From contig NZ_OZ245832.1 of the NCBI RefSeq assembly GCF_965228705.1, positions 434,001-498,000 on the forward strand: a stretch of 64,000 nt of DNA. Direction: 5' to 3'. The position numbers were made by a program, and so were the translations under genes. The stretch's first letter is position 1. Each line of letters starts with the position of its first letter. Shown here one piece after another: positions 8,752-17,800 of the stretch. The notes beneath the pieces are model-generated. The model was not told where the DNA came from, did not search any database, and worked only from the letters and a program-made list of their open reading frames with translations. The stretch is from Croceimicrobium sp965228705 (GTDB lineage: Bacteria; Bacteroidota; Bacteroidia; Flavobacteriales; Schleiferiaceae).

Positions 8752-11367
8752 ATGGACCTGAGTAAATTCACCATAAAATCCCAGCAGGCAGTGCAGCATG
8801 CCCAAGCCCTGGCTATGGAAATGCAGCACCAGGCTATACAGGCTGGTCATCTATTAAAAGGAGTACAAGAGGCGGATGCAAATATCCTCGACTTCTTTTT
8901 GTCAAAAATGAGCATCAACAAAGACGGATTCAATTCAGCTTTGGAAGGAATCTTAAAGTCTTATCCTAAGGTCGAAGGTGCTAATCAATATTTAGATCAA
9001 AGTGCTAATCAAGCTTTATTAAAAGCTATGAATAAAGCTAAATCTCTTAAAGATGATTATATCACCTTGGAGCACTTGATCTATGGTCTTTTGGATGGAT
9101 CTGATCCGGTGGCTCGAATGATGAAGGACAGCGGTTTCAGTAAAGACGGCTGGGAAACAGCCTTAAAGGAACTACGAAAGGGCAATCAAGCCACGTCGGC
9201 TTCTTCCGAAGAACAATACAATGCTCTGGATAAATACGCAAAGAACCTTAATCAATTGGCCGAAGAAGGTAAACTCGATCCAGTAATTGGCAGGGATGAA
9301 GAAATTCGTCGCGTTCTTCAAATCTTATCCCGTAGGACTAAAAACAATCCGGTGCTAATCGGTGAACCTGGGGTGGGTAAAACCGCAATAGCTGAAGGAA
9401 TGGCCCATCGAATTATCAAAGGTGATGTACCGGAAAATCTAAAGGACAAGAAAATCTATAGTCTTGATATGGGGGCTCTTCTGGCAGGAGCCAAGTATAA
9501 AGGCGAATTTGAAGAACGACTTAAAGCCGTGGTGAAGGAGGTCACTGAAAGTGATGGACATCTGGTGCTCTTTATTGATGAAATTCATACCCTGGTAGGT
9601 GCCGGAGGTGGAGAAGGGGCCATGGATGCGGCCAATATTCTAAAACCAGCCCTGGCCAGAGGCGAACTGCGTGCCATTGGAGCCACAACCCTTAATGAGT
9701 ATCAAAAGTACTTTGAAAAGGATAAGGCCCTCGAACGTCGCTTTCAGAAGGTCCTGGTTACGGAACCCGATACCGAGTCTGCCATATCTATTTTACGTGG
9801 AATTAAAGAACGTTATGAGACTCACCATAAGGTGCGAATCAAGGATGAGGCAATTATTGCTTCGGTAGAATTGTCCCAGCGCTATATATCCGATCGCTAT
9901 TTGCCGGATAAAGCAATTGATCTCATCGACGAGGCAGCTTCTAAACTGCGCATGGAGATAAATTCCAAACCGGAAGAAATCGACATCCTCGATCGCAAGA
10001 TCATGCAACTGGAGATTGAATTAGAAGCAATTAAGCGCGAAGGGGATAAGGACAAGGAAAATCTCATTCGTGAAGAATTGGCCCAATTAAATGAGGATCG
10101 CGATGGTCTGAATGCTAAATGGAGTTCAGAGAAGTCTATCGTAGAAGGTATTCAGCAGGCGAAAGAAGAAATTGAACAATTACGCCTTAGCGCTGAGCAA
10201 GCCGAAAGGGCAGGTGACTATGGTAAAGTAGCCGAGATACGCTACGGTAAATTGCAAGAGGCCGAAGCGAAATTGAAAAAGTTTGAAGCGGAAGCCGAAG
10301 ATTTACAAAACCGAGATGCTCTTATCAAAGAAGAGGTAGACTCGGAAGATATAGCCGATGTGGTAAGTCGCTGGACTGGCATTCCCGTAAGTAAAATGCT
10401 ACAGTCGGAGCGTGAGAAATTACTACGCTTGGAGCAAGAGCTGCATAAAAGGGTAGTAGGCCAGGAAGAAGCCATTATGGCGGTAAGCGATGCCGTTCGA
10501 CGAAGTAGAGCGGGATTACAGGATCAGAATCGTCCGATTGGAAGTTTTATTTTCTTTGGTACTACCGGTGTGGGTAAAACAGAGCTGGCCAAAGCCCTGG
10601 CGGAATTTTTATTTGACGATGAAAATGCCATGACGCGCATTGATATGAGCGAGTATCAAGAACGTCATTCTGTAAGCCGCCTGATTGGTGCTCCTCCCGG
10701 ATATGTAGGTTATGATGAAGGTGGGCAACTTACAGAAGCGGTTCGTCGAAAACCTTATTCTGTGGTTCTACTGGATGAGATTGAGAAGGCACACCCGGAT
10801 GTATTCAATATCCTTTTGCAGGTTTTGGATGAAGGTCGACTCACGGATAATAAGGGACGGGTAGCCAATTTCCGCAATACCCTGGTGATTATGACCTCTA
10901 ATATGGGCTCTAACTTGATTATGGAGCGCTTCAGTGAAATTACGGAGACCAATAAATTCCAGGTTTATGAAGATACTCGGGCAGAGCTCATGCAATTGTT
11001 GCGTCAAACAGTAAGGCCTGAATTCTTAAACCGCATCGATGAAAGCATTATGTTCCTTCCATTGGAGAAAAAGGATCTGATGCAGATCGTACGCTTGCAA
11101 TTAAATCGTGTGAAAAAGCAATTGGCAGATCAGCAGATCACATTGGAGGCTACCGATGCGGCAGTGCAGTATTTAGCTGATGTGGGATATGATCCCCAAT
11201 ACGGTGGTCGCCCGGTAAAGCGGGTCATTCAAAAGCGAGTGCTGAATGAATTGTCGAAGAAAATCCTTTCGGGAGAAATCCACAAAGACGAGGTAATTCT
11301 TCTGGATATGGACGAACAAGGATCTTTGATCTTTAATAATGCTACCATTAACCTCGATTTGGATTAA
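8752..11367 (+). CDS. clpB: ATP-dependent disaggregase ClpB
   Basis: An 871-residue Hsp100 chaperone of normal length for ClpB. It works with DnaK/DnaJ to extract polypeptides from aggregates in the cytoplasm. Domain order: N-domain (1-150; begins MDLSKFTIKSQQA), NBD1 with Walker A GEPGVGKT (204-211) and Walker B VLFIDEIHT, a coiled-coil middle domain (about 405-530) that distinguishes ClpB from ClpA/ClpC, and NBD2 with Walker A GTTGVGKT and VVLLDEIEKAHP. A C-terminal YGGRPVKRVIQ segment completes the fold. The ATG at 8752 is preferred to the in-frame TTG at 8713 because homologues begin at MxLxxFTIKSQ. It is monocistronic and ends at a strong terminator. No CIRCE-like element was recognised upstream. 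Confidence 0.97.
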   Translation: MDLSKFTIKSQQAVQHAQALAMEMQHQAIQAGHLLKGVQEADANILDFFLSKMSINKDGFNSALEGILKSYPKVEGANQYLDQSANQALLKAMNKAKSLKDDYITLEHLIYGLLDGSDPVARMMKDSGFSKDGWETALKELRKGNQATSASSEEQYNALDKYAKNLNQLAEEGKLDPVIGRDEEIRRVLQILSRRTKNNPVLIGEPGVGKTAIAEGMAHRIIKGDVPENLKDKKIYSLDMGALLAGAKYKGEFEERLKAVVKEVTESDGHLVLFIDEIHTLVGAGGGEGAMDAANILKPALARGELRAIGATTLNEYQKYFEKDKALERRFQKVLVTEPDTESAISILRGIKERYETHHKVRIKDEAIIASVELSQRYISDRYLPDKAIDLIDEAASKLRMEINSKPEEIDILDRKIMQLEIELEAIKREGDKDKENLIREELAQLNEDRDGLNAKWSSEKSIVEGIQQAKEEIEQLRLSAEQAERAGDYGKVAEIRYGKLQEAEAKLKKFEAEAEDLQNRDALIKEEVDSEDIADVVSRWTGIPVSKMLQSEREKLLRLEQELHKRVVGQEEAIMAVSDAVRRSRAGLQDQNRPIGSFIFFGTTGVGKTELAKALAEFLFDDENAMTRIDMSEYQERHSVSRLIGAPPGYVGYDEGGQLTEAVRRKPYSVVLLDEIEKAHPDVFNILLQVLDEGRLTDNKGRVANFRNTLVIMTSNMGSNLIMERFSEITETNKFQVYEDTRAELMQLLRQTVRPEFLNRIDESIMFLPLEKKDLMQIVRLQLNRVKKQLADQQITLEATDAAVQYLADVGYDPQYGGRPVKRVIQKRVLNELSKKILSGEIHKDEVILLDMDEQGSLIFNNATINLDLD

Positions 11368-11380
11368 GAAACCGAAGCAT

Positions 11381-11414
11381 AAAAAAAGGCGGCCCGAAAG
11401 GAGCCGCCTTTTTT
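11381..11414. terminator. Bidirectional terminator between clpB and the protease gene
   Basis: A7 and T6 tracts flank the GC-rich stem AGGCGGC/GCCGCCT with a short CCGAAAGGA loop region. The position between two convergent genes, with matching A and T tracts, fits termination from both sides. Confidence 0.9.
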
Positions 11415-11431
11415 AGTATCTCAAATCTGAT

Positions 11432-14400
11432 TTATTCTTTCACCAAGCGAATGGTCGAACGGAATTCATCATTACTAATTTCTAAAAGATAAACACCAGC
11501 AGCTCGGTCCTGGATATTAATCTCCAAATCCTGGCCGCTATTGGCTTTAAATGGCGCTTCCCAAATTAAAGCGCCACTTAAGTCGCTAATACGAACCATA
11601 GTCTTGCTTTGCAAAGGATGGGCACTGCTTAAATGGTATAAGCCATTGGCTGGGTTAGGATAGAGGCGTAATCCAGAGGCTAAAACCGCTTCATCCATAC
11701 CAATTCCTGAGCTATCAACTACAGAAAAGTCATCAATAGCAATATCACTACGGAAGCCATTTCCAGTTTTAGCGCGATAGCGAATGCTGATGGTTTTACC
11801 AACATGTGCACTGAGGTCTACCGTTAATGGTTGCCATTGTGAACCCTGGTTTCCTACTATGGCAGGAACAACATCGAGGTACCAACGAAAACCATCATAT
11901 ATATCTACAGCCAATCTGCCCATCTCAATACCATTCATATTGTAATAAATAGTGGCATGAGGACGGGCTGTGCCGATAAGATCTATACAGGGAGTTACGA
12001 CCATGGCTTCTGCGCTATCGCAGGAACCTGACGATTCGGTGTAAAGGTATTTGCCATTGCTGGTACCGGGATTATAATCAAAATTAGGACCGGTTCCAGA
12101 ACTGGCAGTAGGTCCACTCCAGATTCGGAAGTCAATAAAATCACCGATTAGGTTCTGATAATTATACCAACCGTCTCGTAGAATGCAATTGGTCACTTCA
12201 CAATTGGTATTATCTGAGCACAATGTAAAGGTCTCGAAATCCTGACTATAAGGAACTTGTACCGTTGTTGAAGCGCTACCGACAATGCGGAAATTAGCTT
12301 CCAATGTATCATTAAATGGGTTCCCATCTCCAGTGGCATGCACCCAGAATTCGTAGTTCAAGTTGACATTATTGAGGAGGTTCACCCGATTGTTTTGGAA
12401 ATAGTAGATCAGAGTATCTCCAGGATTTAAACTGCGATTTATAGTTTCGATGTTTGCTCCGGTGGTTCCCACGCGGCGGAACCCTACATCAATTCCGTTT
12501 ACCACATTGGTACCGGTATTTCGGATTAAAACAATGGGAAGGTCACTGTCGGCAGTGCTTACACAAGTTGGTAATTCCGCTTTGCCCGGATTAAGAATGC
12601 TCTCTAAAACGATATCGGTAGGAACCGCGCAATTAAATACGCCAGGACTTTTCTCAATAGCGGGAGATCGGAATCCAATGGAAGTGTCATTCACAACTGA
12701 GGCTACTGCAAACCAATCTACCTGAGTAGGATTATGGGCCACCCAAGCCTCAGAAACCGTAACATAATCAACAGAATCCATGTACTTAGTCCCTAATCGA
12801 TATACTACATAGCCGCTGGCACCATTTACATCGTTCCAATCTAAATGTAAACTGTCTGGACAGGCCGCAAGAATGTTAATGGGCGCTGGTACTTGAACAA
12901 TGGTCATTGGCCCAACAATAGCAGTATCATTGGCAGTACGAACCCGTACATAAACTTGATTACTGGATACATTGGGGATTACCCAGCTTAGTTGACGGGC
13001 ATTAGCAGTGGTATTAACCATAAACCAGTTTACACCGCCATCTAAAGAGTATTCAGCAGTATGACTGGTATTGGCAGGATTATCCCAGCGAATCAACTCG
13101 GTAGATCCGGTTGGGAAGGCCATTCCTTCATTGGGATAAGTTAATACCATTTCTGTGCTTTCGTAATAGGCAATCACGAAGAAACGCTGATCGCCACCAG
13201 TAGGGACATTGTAGCCTTTAATTTTAACAGAGGCACTGCCAGCAGAAGGATTATCCAGAGTTACCTGCTCAATATTATTCAAAGAATCACGCTGACGAGT
13301 AGCCAGGCTGTTCAAGGCTGTAGCATTAGGAGTAGGGTTCAATACCCAAGGTTGATATGTACTACCACCAAAGCTAACTTCCATATCCAGATCATTAACC
13401 AAATCACGAGCCGCGGCTGGCGATGCTTCTCGATCAGGCCAAATAACCAGAAAGCGGGCCTGAGCTGTATTTGCAGGAATGTTGAAATTGAAAATTGCAG
13501 AATCTCCGGTTCCCAGGCTATCGGTATTGTACCAACCGTTTTCCAGAACTTCGAAGGCACGACGGGCATTAATCCGGCCATAGCCATAACGGTAATCCGG
13601 ACCGGCATTTCCTAAATCGTCAGCAGTATTCATCAATACCCCCTTTAATAAAGAGCCATGCGCTTCTGTGCCAGCATTTAAATCTTTATAGGCTTGCATT
13701 AATACGGCCAGAGTTCCGGTTACTCCAGGGCAAGACATGGAAGTTCCGGTTTTGGTATTGTAGGTATTGGGGCCATTGGCATCTGTGGTAGAATATACAT
13801 CGGTACCTACGGCACAAATATCAGGCTTAATCCGGCCATCAGTCGCCGGACCGCGGCTACTTGAATTAGCCAATCCATCAGTACGTGTTACATTTCCTAC
13901 TGTAACCACATTCTTTGCTTGTTTATGGCCTCCGGTGATATTCCCCCAGCCTACTCCGGCACCATAATTATTGCTGCACGTAGAACTACCATTGTTACCG
14001 GCAGAAAACACATGCAACATATTAGGGTTGTCGTAAGCATCCTTATCTAATTGTTGAGACCAGGTGCTATAGCCACCATTACAGCCATTTGAAAAGGAAT
14101 TGGAAGTAAGACGCGCATTTATACTGGTGTAAACATTGTCTGCATCATTTAAGTTGGAGGGATATTCACGATAGAACATATCCACCCCTGGTGCCATACC
14201 TCGACCGCGGGGGTCGGCATTGCCAGCTGCCGCTATCGTTCCGGCGGTATGATCTCCATGATCCGATCCGGCGCTACCTGCATTTTGAGAAAAACGACCT
14301 TTAAAGTCGATGTGGTCGGTAATGCCACCAGCATCATTATGGGCCACCATAATTCCACTACCATCATAATCCAGACCGCCATTGTATTCTGCTTGTTGCA

Positions 14401-15037
14401 GGAAATTAACGCGGTGATTGGTGCGAGCGGTAAAGTTTTCAGGTTCACCGGGAGCATATTTTTCTTCGATGTATTGAAGACAGCCCAGATTTAAAAGCAT
14501 ATCCATTTGCTCTGGATCAAGAACGATCTCAAAACGACGGTCACTTTCTTTTTGATTCAAAATCTGTATGCCCTGGCTTTGTAAGCTTTGTAGCACATTC
14601 AAATGGCTAATACCGCGGAAGTATTGAACCCATAGAATTAAGCTTTGGCCATCTGCGGCCCAGGCCCACTCATTATAATTTTGGGTAAAGAGAGGTTTAG
14701 ATAAACGCCAGGCATCTTTTAGATTGAATACTCTACCACCGGCATTTTCCAAATTAGCTTTGGCCTGAGCATAATTCTCCTGACTAATACGCGCAAAGGC
14801 AGCATTATGAGGGATGTAATCAAGGGTTTCAAATCCAAATAAATCCTGACCAACCTTTAAATCAGAGTGTTGTACCAGGACATATCGGTAGGAACTAAAG
14901 CTGCTAATGCGACCATCGTCAAGGGCATCAACTCCTACAGTTTCATTGAGAAATAGAATAGGTTTTTGACTTTCGGAATTTTGGGCGGAGAGGATTTGGC
15001 CGCAAAATAGTAGTCCGAGAAGTATCAAATTCTTCAT
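11432..15037 (-). CDS. Secreted S8 (subtilisin-like) serine protease with MAM-like and T9SS sorting domains
   Basis: A 1201-residue secreted protease. Signal peptide at 1-19 (ends LSAQ), then a propeptide-like region to about 200. The S8 catalytic triad is complete: Asp in MVAHNDAGG (about 233), His in DHGDHTAGT (about 261) and Ser in GTSMSCPGV (about 432). The oxyanion Asn is probably in SAGNNGSS. Downstream are Ig/Fn3-like domains, a CARDB-like domain, a MAM-like jelly roll ending in SDIAIDDFSV (about 960-1110) and a C-terminal T9SS sorting domain (LYPNPANGLYHLSS to the C-terminal end). It should cleave proteins outside the cell or at the surface. It shares its jelly-roll module with the 1379-6274 protein. 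The ATG start coincides with the signal peptide. Confidence 0.93.
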   Translation of the reverse strand: MKNLILLGLLFCGQILSAQNSESQKPILFLNETVGVDALDDGRISSFSSYRYVLVQHSDLKVGQDLFGFETLDYIPHNAAFARISQENYAQAKANLENAGGRVFNLKDAWRLSKPLFTQNYNEWAWAADGQSLILWVQYFRGISHLNVLQSLQSQGIQILNQKESDRRFEIVLDPEQMDMLLNLGCLQYIEEKYAPGEPENFTARTNHRVNFLQQAEYNGGLDYDGSGIMVAHNDAGGITDHIDFKGRFSQNAGSAGSDHGDHTAGTIAAAGNADPRGRGMAPGVDMFYREYPSNLNDADNVYTSINARLTSNSFSNGCNGGYSTWSQQLDKDAYDNPNMLHVFSAGNNGSSTCSNNYGAGVGWGNITGGHKQAKNVVTVGNVTRTDGLANSSSRGPATDGRIKPDICAVGTDVYSTTDANGPNTYNTKTGTSMSCPGVTGTLAVLMQAYKDLNAGTEAHGSLLKGVLMNTADDLGNAGPDYRYGYGRINARRAFEVLENGWYNTDSLGTGDSAIFNFNIPANTAQARFLVIWPDREASPAAARDLVNDLDMEVSFGGSTYQPWVLNPTPNATALNSLATRQRDSLNNIEQVTLDNPSAGSASVKIKGYNVPTGGDQRFFVIAYYESTEMVLTYPNEGMAFPTGSTELIRWDNPANTSHTAEYSLDGGVNWFMVNTTANARQLSWVIPNVSSNQVYVRVRTANDTAIVGPMTIVQVPAPINILAACPDSLHLDWNDVNGASGYVVYRLGTKYMDSVDYVTVSEAWVAHNPTQVDWFAVASVVNDTSIGFRSPAIEKSPGVFNCAVPTDIVLESILNPGKAELPTCVSTADSDLPIVLIRNTGTNVVNGIDVGFRRVGTTGANIETINRSLNPGDTLIYYFQNNRVNLLNNVNLNYEFWVHATGDGNPFNDTLEANFRIVGSASTTVQVPYSQDFETFTLCSDNTNCEVTNCILRDGWYNYQNLIGDFIDFRIWSGPTASSGTGPNFDYNPGTSNGKYLYTESSGSCDSAEAMVVTPCIDLIGTARPHATIYYNMNGIEMGRLAVDIYDGFRWYLDVVPAIVGNQGSQWQPLTVDLSAHVGKTISIRYRAKTGNGFRSDIAIDDFSVVDSSGIGMDEAVLASGLRLYPNPANGLYHLSSAHPLQSKTMVRISDLSGALIWEAPFKANSGQDLEINIQDRAAGVYLLEISNDEFRSTIRLVKE

Positions 15038-15183
15038 AGAGATAATTTTAGGGTCCGTAAAGATAGGCCTTGAGATTTAACATTTCTTTTAGATGGAATA
15101 GAGATTTGAGTCAAAGTCAATTAGTAAGAACTATCATCGAATAAGAATCTATGCATGAACCTTAGCCTTTGGTTCTGGATTAG

Positions 15184-15191
15184 TAGATTTG
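15184..15191 (+). promoter_or_regulatory. Possible -7 element TAGATTTG for the deacetylase unit
   Basis: Matches TAnnTTTG 22 bases before the ATG at 15214. No TTG lies at the expected -33 distance, so this is tentative. Confidence 0.35.
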
Positions 15192-15213
15192 AAATCCAAT
15201 TTTAAAGCAGCCC

Positions 15214-17706
15214 ATGCGTAAAATAGTATTCTCGCTAATCTTGAGTTTGTATTCCATAATGTCTATGGCTCAAGCCACGGCTTCCTCTGCGATACTTCAC
15301 CATATATATCAATTACAAAACCCTTTAAGGGTGCTTTATTTGGCCGCTCATCCGGATGACGAAAACACTCGAATGATTTCCTGGTTGGCGAATGATATTG
15401 GTGCCCAAACTGCCTACTTAAGTCTTACCCGTGGTGATGGTGGTCAAAATTTGATTGGTACGGAGCTAGGTTCAGAGTTGGGGATTTTACGTACACAGGA
15501 ATTAATGCAGGCCCGAAACCTGGATGGTGGTCAACAGTTTTTTAGCCGAGCAGTAGATTTTGGCTACAGCAAGAATCCTGAGGAAACTTTCGAGCATTGG
15601 GATAAAGAGCAAGTCTTAAGCGATGTGGTACGCGTAATTCGTTATTTCCGCCCTCATATCATTATCACCCGCTTTCCACCGGATTCAAGAGCTGGTCATG
15701 GTCATCATACAGCCAGTGCGATGTTGGCTTTAGAGGCCTTTGACAAAGCGGCCGACCCCAAAGCTTTTAAGGAAACGAATTTGGAGGCCTGGCAGGTAAG
15801 TCGGATTTTCTGGAACCACAGCTCCTGGTGGGAACCCAAATTAGATAGTATCGCTGCTAATGATCCTTCTTATTATGTGGTAGATGTAGGCACTTATGTT
15901 CCTGAATTAGGCTTGTCTTGTAATGAATTGGCCAGCTACAGTCGCAGTCAACATAAGAGCCAGGGCTTTGGAGTGGCCGTGGACCGTGGTAGTCAGAAAG
16001 AGTATTTGAAACTCATGAAAGGAGAGGCCCCAGAATCCAGCATTTTTGCGGGTTTACCTATGAATTGGGAAGACTATGGCTATTCGGATATCGCAGAAGG
16101 ACTAGCGGCCATCGAGGCCAGTTTTGACCCTCAGGCTCCCCATAAATCTTTGGAGGCCATTTTAGCTTTGCATGCTAAGCTCCGAATGAACGCTGGCAAA
16201 CGAATTTTAGAAAGCCGCTATTTAGTTGATCAACTTAATCACCTGGCTGCCGAATGTATTGGTTTGAAATTGGAAGTTCTTGCTGAGAGTGAATATGTTG
16301 TAGGAGGCGAAAAGCCTACATACACAGCCCGAGCCATTCAACGCAGTCCGCTACCCATCCAAATTGAAAAATTATCGGAGTGGAAATCGGAGTACAAAGC
16401 GAAAACTGGCCCAGTAGATTTACCGACTAATGTTTTGATGGAAGCGCCTTTGCAAGGGGAAATTCTGGATGATGAAATGGTGAGTTCCCAACCTTATTGG
16501 TTAAGAGCTCCTTACGAAGATATGTTCTCAACTCCGGTGGATGAATGGCAATTAAAGCCTGAAACCGCTCCTTATGGAGGTGCCCATGTTGCAGTATATT
16601 ATAAGGATAAGGCTTTTAGTCTCTATGTTCCCGTTCGCTATAAGTTTTCGGATCGGGTAGATGGTGAAATTGAAAGGCCCTTAATGATTGTGCCCGAACT
16701 CACTGTAAAAAGTAATACCGCTAAACTTTTTTTCCTGGATGATCGGGCTCAGGAATTGAATCTGGATTTTAGAGCCTTCAAAGCGGGAAAGTATAGCATT
16801 AGCCTAATGACCGAAGGATGGGAGATAAGTCCTTCTCAATTTGAATTGAATTTTGAGACCAAAGGAGATTGGCAAACCCAAAAACTCAGCATCAAACCTA
16901 AAATGGGGGCCGGTCCTACTTCACTAAATGTTTTACAACAAAAAAAGGAGGGCAATGAAATTCAATGGATAGCCCTGCAAAATTTGGTGGAAATCGATTA
17001 TCCCCATATCGATAAGCGCATGGTTTTGGAAAACCCAGGCATTAGCTTATTCCCTTTAAATCTCAAAAAGAAAGGAGAGAAGGTAGCCTATATCGTTGGT
17101 GCAGGAGATAAGGTCCCAGAGGCTTTGGTGCAGATGGGTTATGAGGTAACAATTCTGGATGAGCACAGTATGCGCGAAACTGATTTAAGCCAGTTTCAGG
17201 CCGTACTATTAGGTATCCGTGCTTACAATACTCAAGACTGGCTGTGGCAGCGTCAAGAGCAATTGCTCAACTATGTGAAGACAGGAGGGAATGTGATCGT
17301 GCAATATAATACCCGTTCGCGCAGTTTCCAGGGAACTGACTTTGCCCCTTATCCATTTACTATTTCTCGTGAGCGGGTTACGGAGGAAAAGGCGGAAGTA
17401 CGCTTTACAGATGCAGACCATCCGGTATTAAATCGTCCCAATAAAATTGTGAAAGCAGATTTTGACAATTGGGTTCAGGAAAGAGGTCTGTACTTTGCCG
17501 ATTCCTGGGATGAGGCTTATTCCACGCCATTAGCCTGGCATGATAAAGGTGAACCTGATCGCTTAGGGGGATTATTAATTGCAAACTACGGCCAGGGGGC
17601 TTTTATGTATACCGGAATTTCATTCTTCCGCGAATTGCCAGCCGGGGTATCCGGAGCCTACAGATTATTAGCCAATATGATATCTTATGAAACTGGAAAC
17701 CCCTGA
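15214..17706 (+). CDS. Secreted PIG-L (LmbE-like) family deacetylase, long form
   Basis: An 830-residue exported protein. Signal peptide at 1-20 (MSMAQ end). The PIG-L catalytic domain follows (about 38-260), with the zinc/catalytic motif AHPDDE (His46, Asp48, Asp49) and the second metal motif GHGHHTAS (His162-His165). PIG-L enzymes remove N-acetyl groups from sugars, as in GlcNAc-PI, mycothiol and bacillithiol precursors and antibiotic intermediates. This long periplasmic form carries about 550 extra residues: a beta-rich middle and a C-terminal GATase-like region (about 620-820: VAYIVGAGD, LGIRAYN, GGNVIVQYN). A role in trimming N-acetylated glycans before uptake is an inference. The 3' end overlaps a mini-membrane-protein gene, which is followed immediately by a symporter. 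Confidence 0.88.
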   Translation: MRKIVFSLILSLYSIMSMAQATASSAILHHIYQLQNPLRVLYLAAHPDDENTRMISWLANDIGAQTAYLSLTRGDGGQNLIGTELGSELGILRTQELMQARNLDGGQQFFSRAVDFGYSKNPEETFEHWDKEQVLSDVVRVIRYFRPHIIITRFPPDSRAGHGHHTASAMLALEAFDKAADPKAFKETNLEAWQVSRIFWNHSSWWEPKLDSIAANDPSYYVVDVGTYVPELGLSCNELASYSRSQHKSQGFGVAVDRGSQKEYLKLMKGEAPESSIFAGLPMNWEDYGYSDIAEGLAAIEASFDPQAPHKSLEAILALHAKLRMNAGKRILESRYLVDQLNHLAAECIGLKLEVLAESEYVVGGEKPTYTARAIQRSPLPIQIEKLSEWKSEYKAKTGPVDLPTNVLMEAPLQGEILDDEMVSSQPYWLRAPYEDMFSTPVDEWQLKPETAPYGGAHVAVYYKDKAFSLYVPVRYKFSDRVDGEIERPLMIVPELTVKSNTAKLFFLDDRAQELNLDFRAFKAGKYSISLMTEGWEISPSQFELNFETKGDWQTQKLSIKPKMGAGPTSLNVLQQKKEGNEIQWIALQNLVEIDYPHIDKRMVLENPGISLFPLNLKKKGEKVAYIVGAGDKVPEALVQMGYEVTILDEHSMRETDLSQFQAVLLGIRAYNTQDWLWQRQEQLLNYVKTGGNVIVQYNTRSRSFQGTDFAPYPFTISRERVTEEKAEVRFTDADHPVLNRPNKIVKADFDNWVQERGLYFADSWDEAYSTPLAWHDKGEPDRLGGLLIANYGQGAFMYTGISFFRELPAGVSGAYRLLANMISYETGNP

Positions 17707-17800
17707 TAAGCTTAAGTGGCGCCAGATCTATAGTGGGGTACTGATGTTTCTCTTTCTACAGATCGTATTTTATTATCTAATTACCGCATACTACGCCTAA
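17687..17800 (+). CDS. 37-residue single-span membrane protein coupled to the symporter gene
   Basis: A short gene hidden between two large ones. ATG at 17687 starts MKLETPDKLKWRQIY, followed by a hydrophobic span of about 20 residues (GVLMFLFLQIVFYYLITAYY), then Ala and TAA at 17798-17800. It overlaps the deacetylase gene by 20 bases in another frame, and its stop abuts the symporter ATG (TAAATG). This arrangement is typical of translational coupling. The predicted topology is a basic cytoplasmic N-terminus with one helix. No family was recognised. It could be an accessory subunit of the transporter, analogous to other small transporter-associated peptides, but that is inference. Its exact fit between neighbours and good helix composition support it being real. 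Confidence 0.7.
   Translation: MKLETPDKLKWRQIYSGVLMFLFLQIVFYYLITAYYA

Noticed and set aside
13339..14494. Several plus and minus frames of 60-90 codons inside the S8 protease gene
   Set aside because: All overlap the intact peptidase domain and show no independent features.
15038..15213. Possible RNA gene between the protease and the deacetylase
   Set aside because: No tRNA-like cloverleaf, strong hairpin or conserved motif seen; treated as a divergent promoter region.
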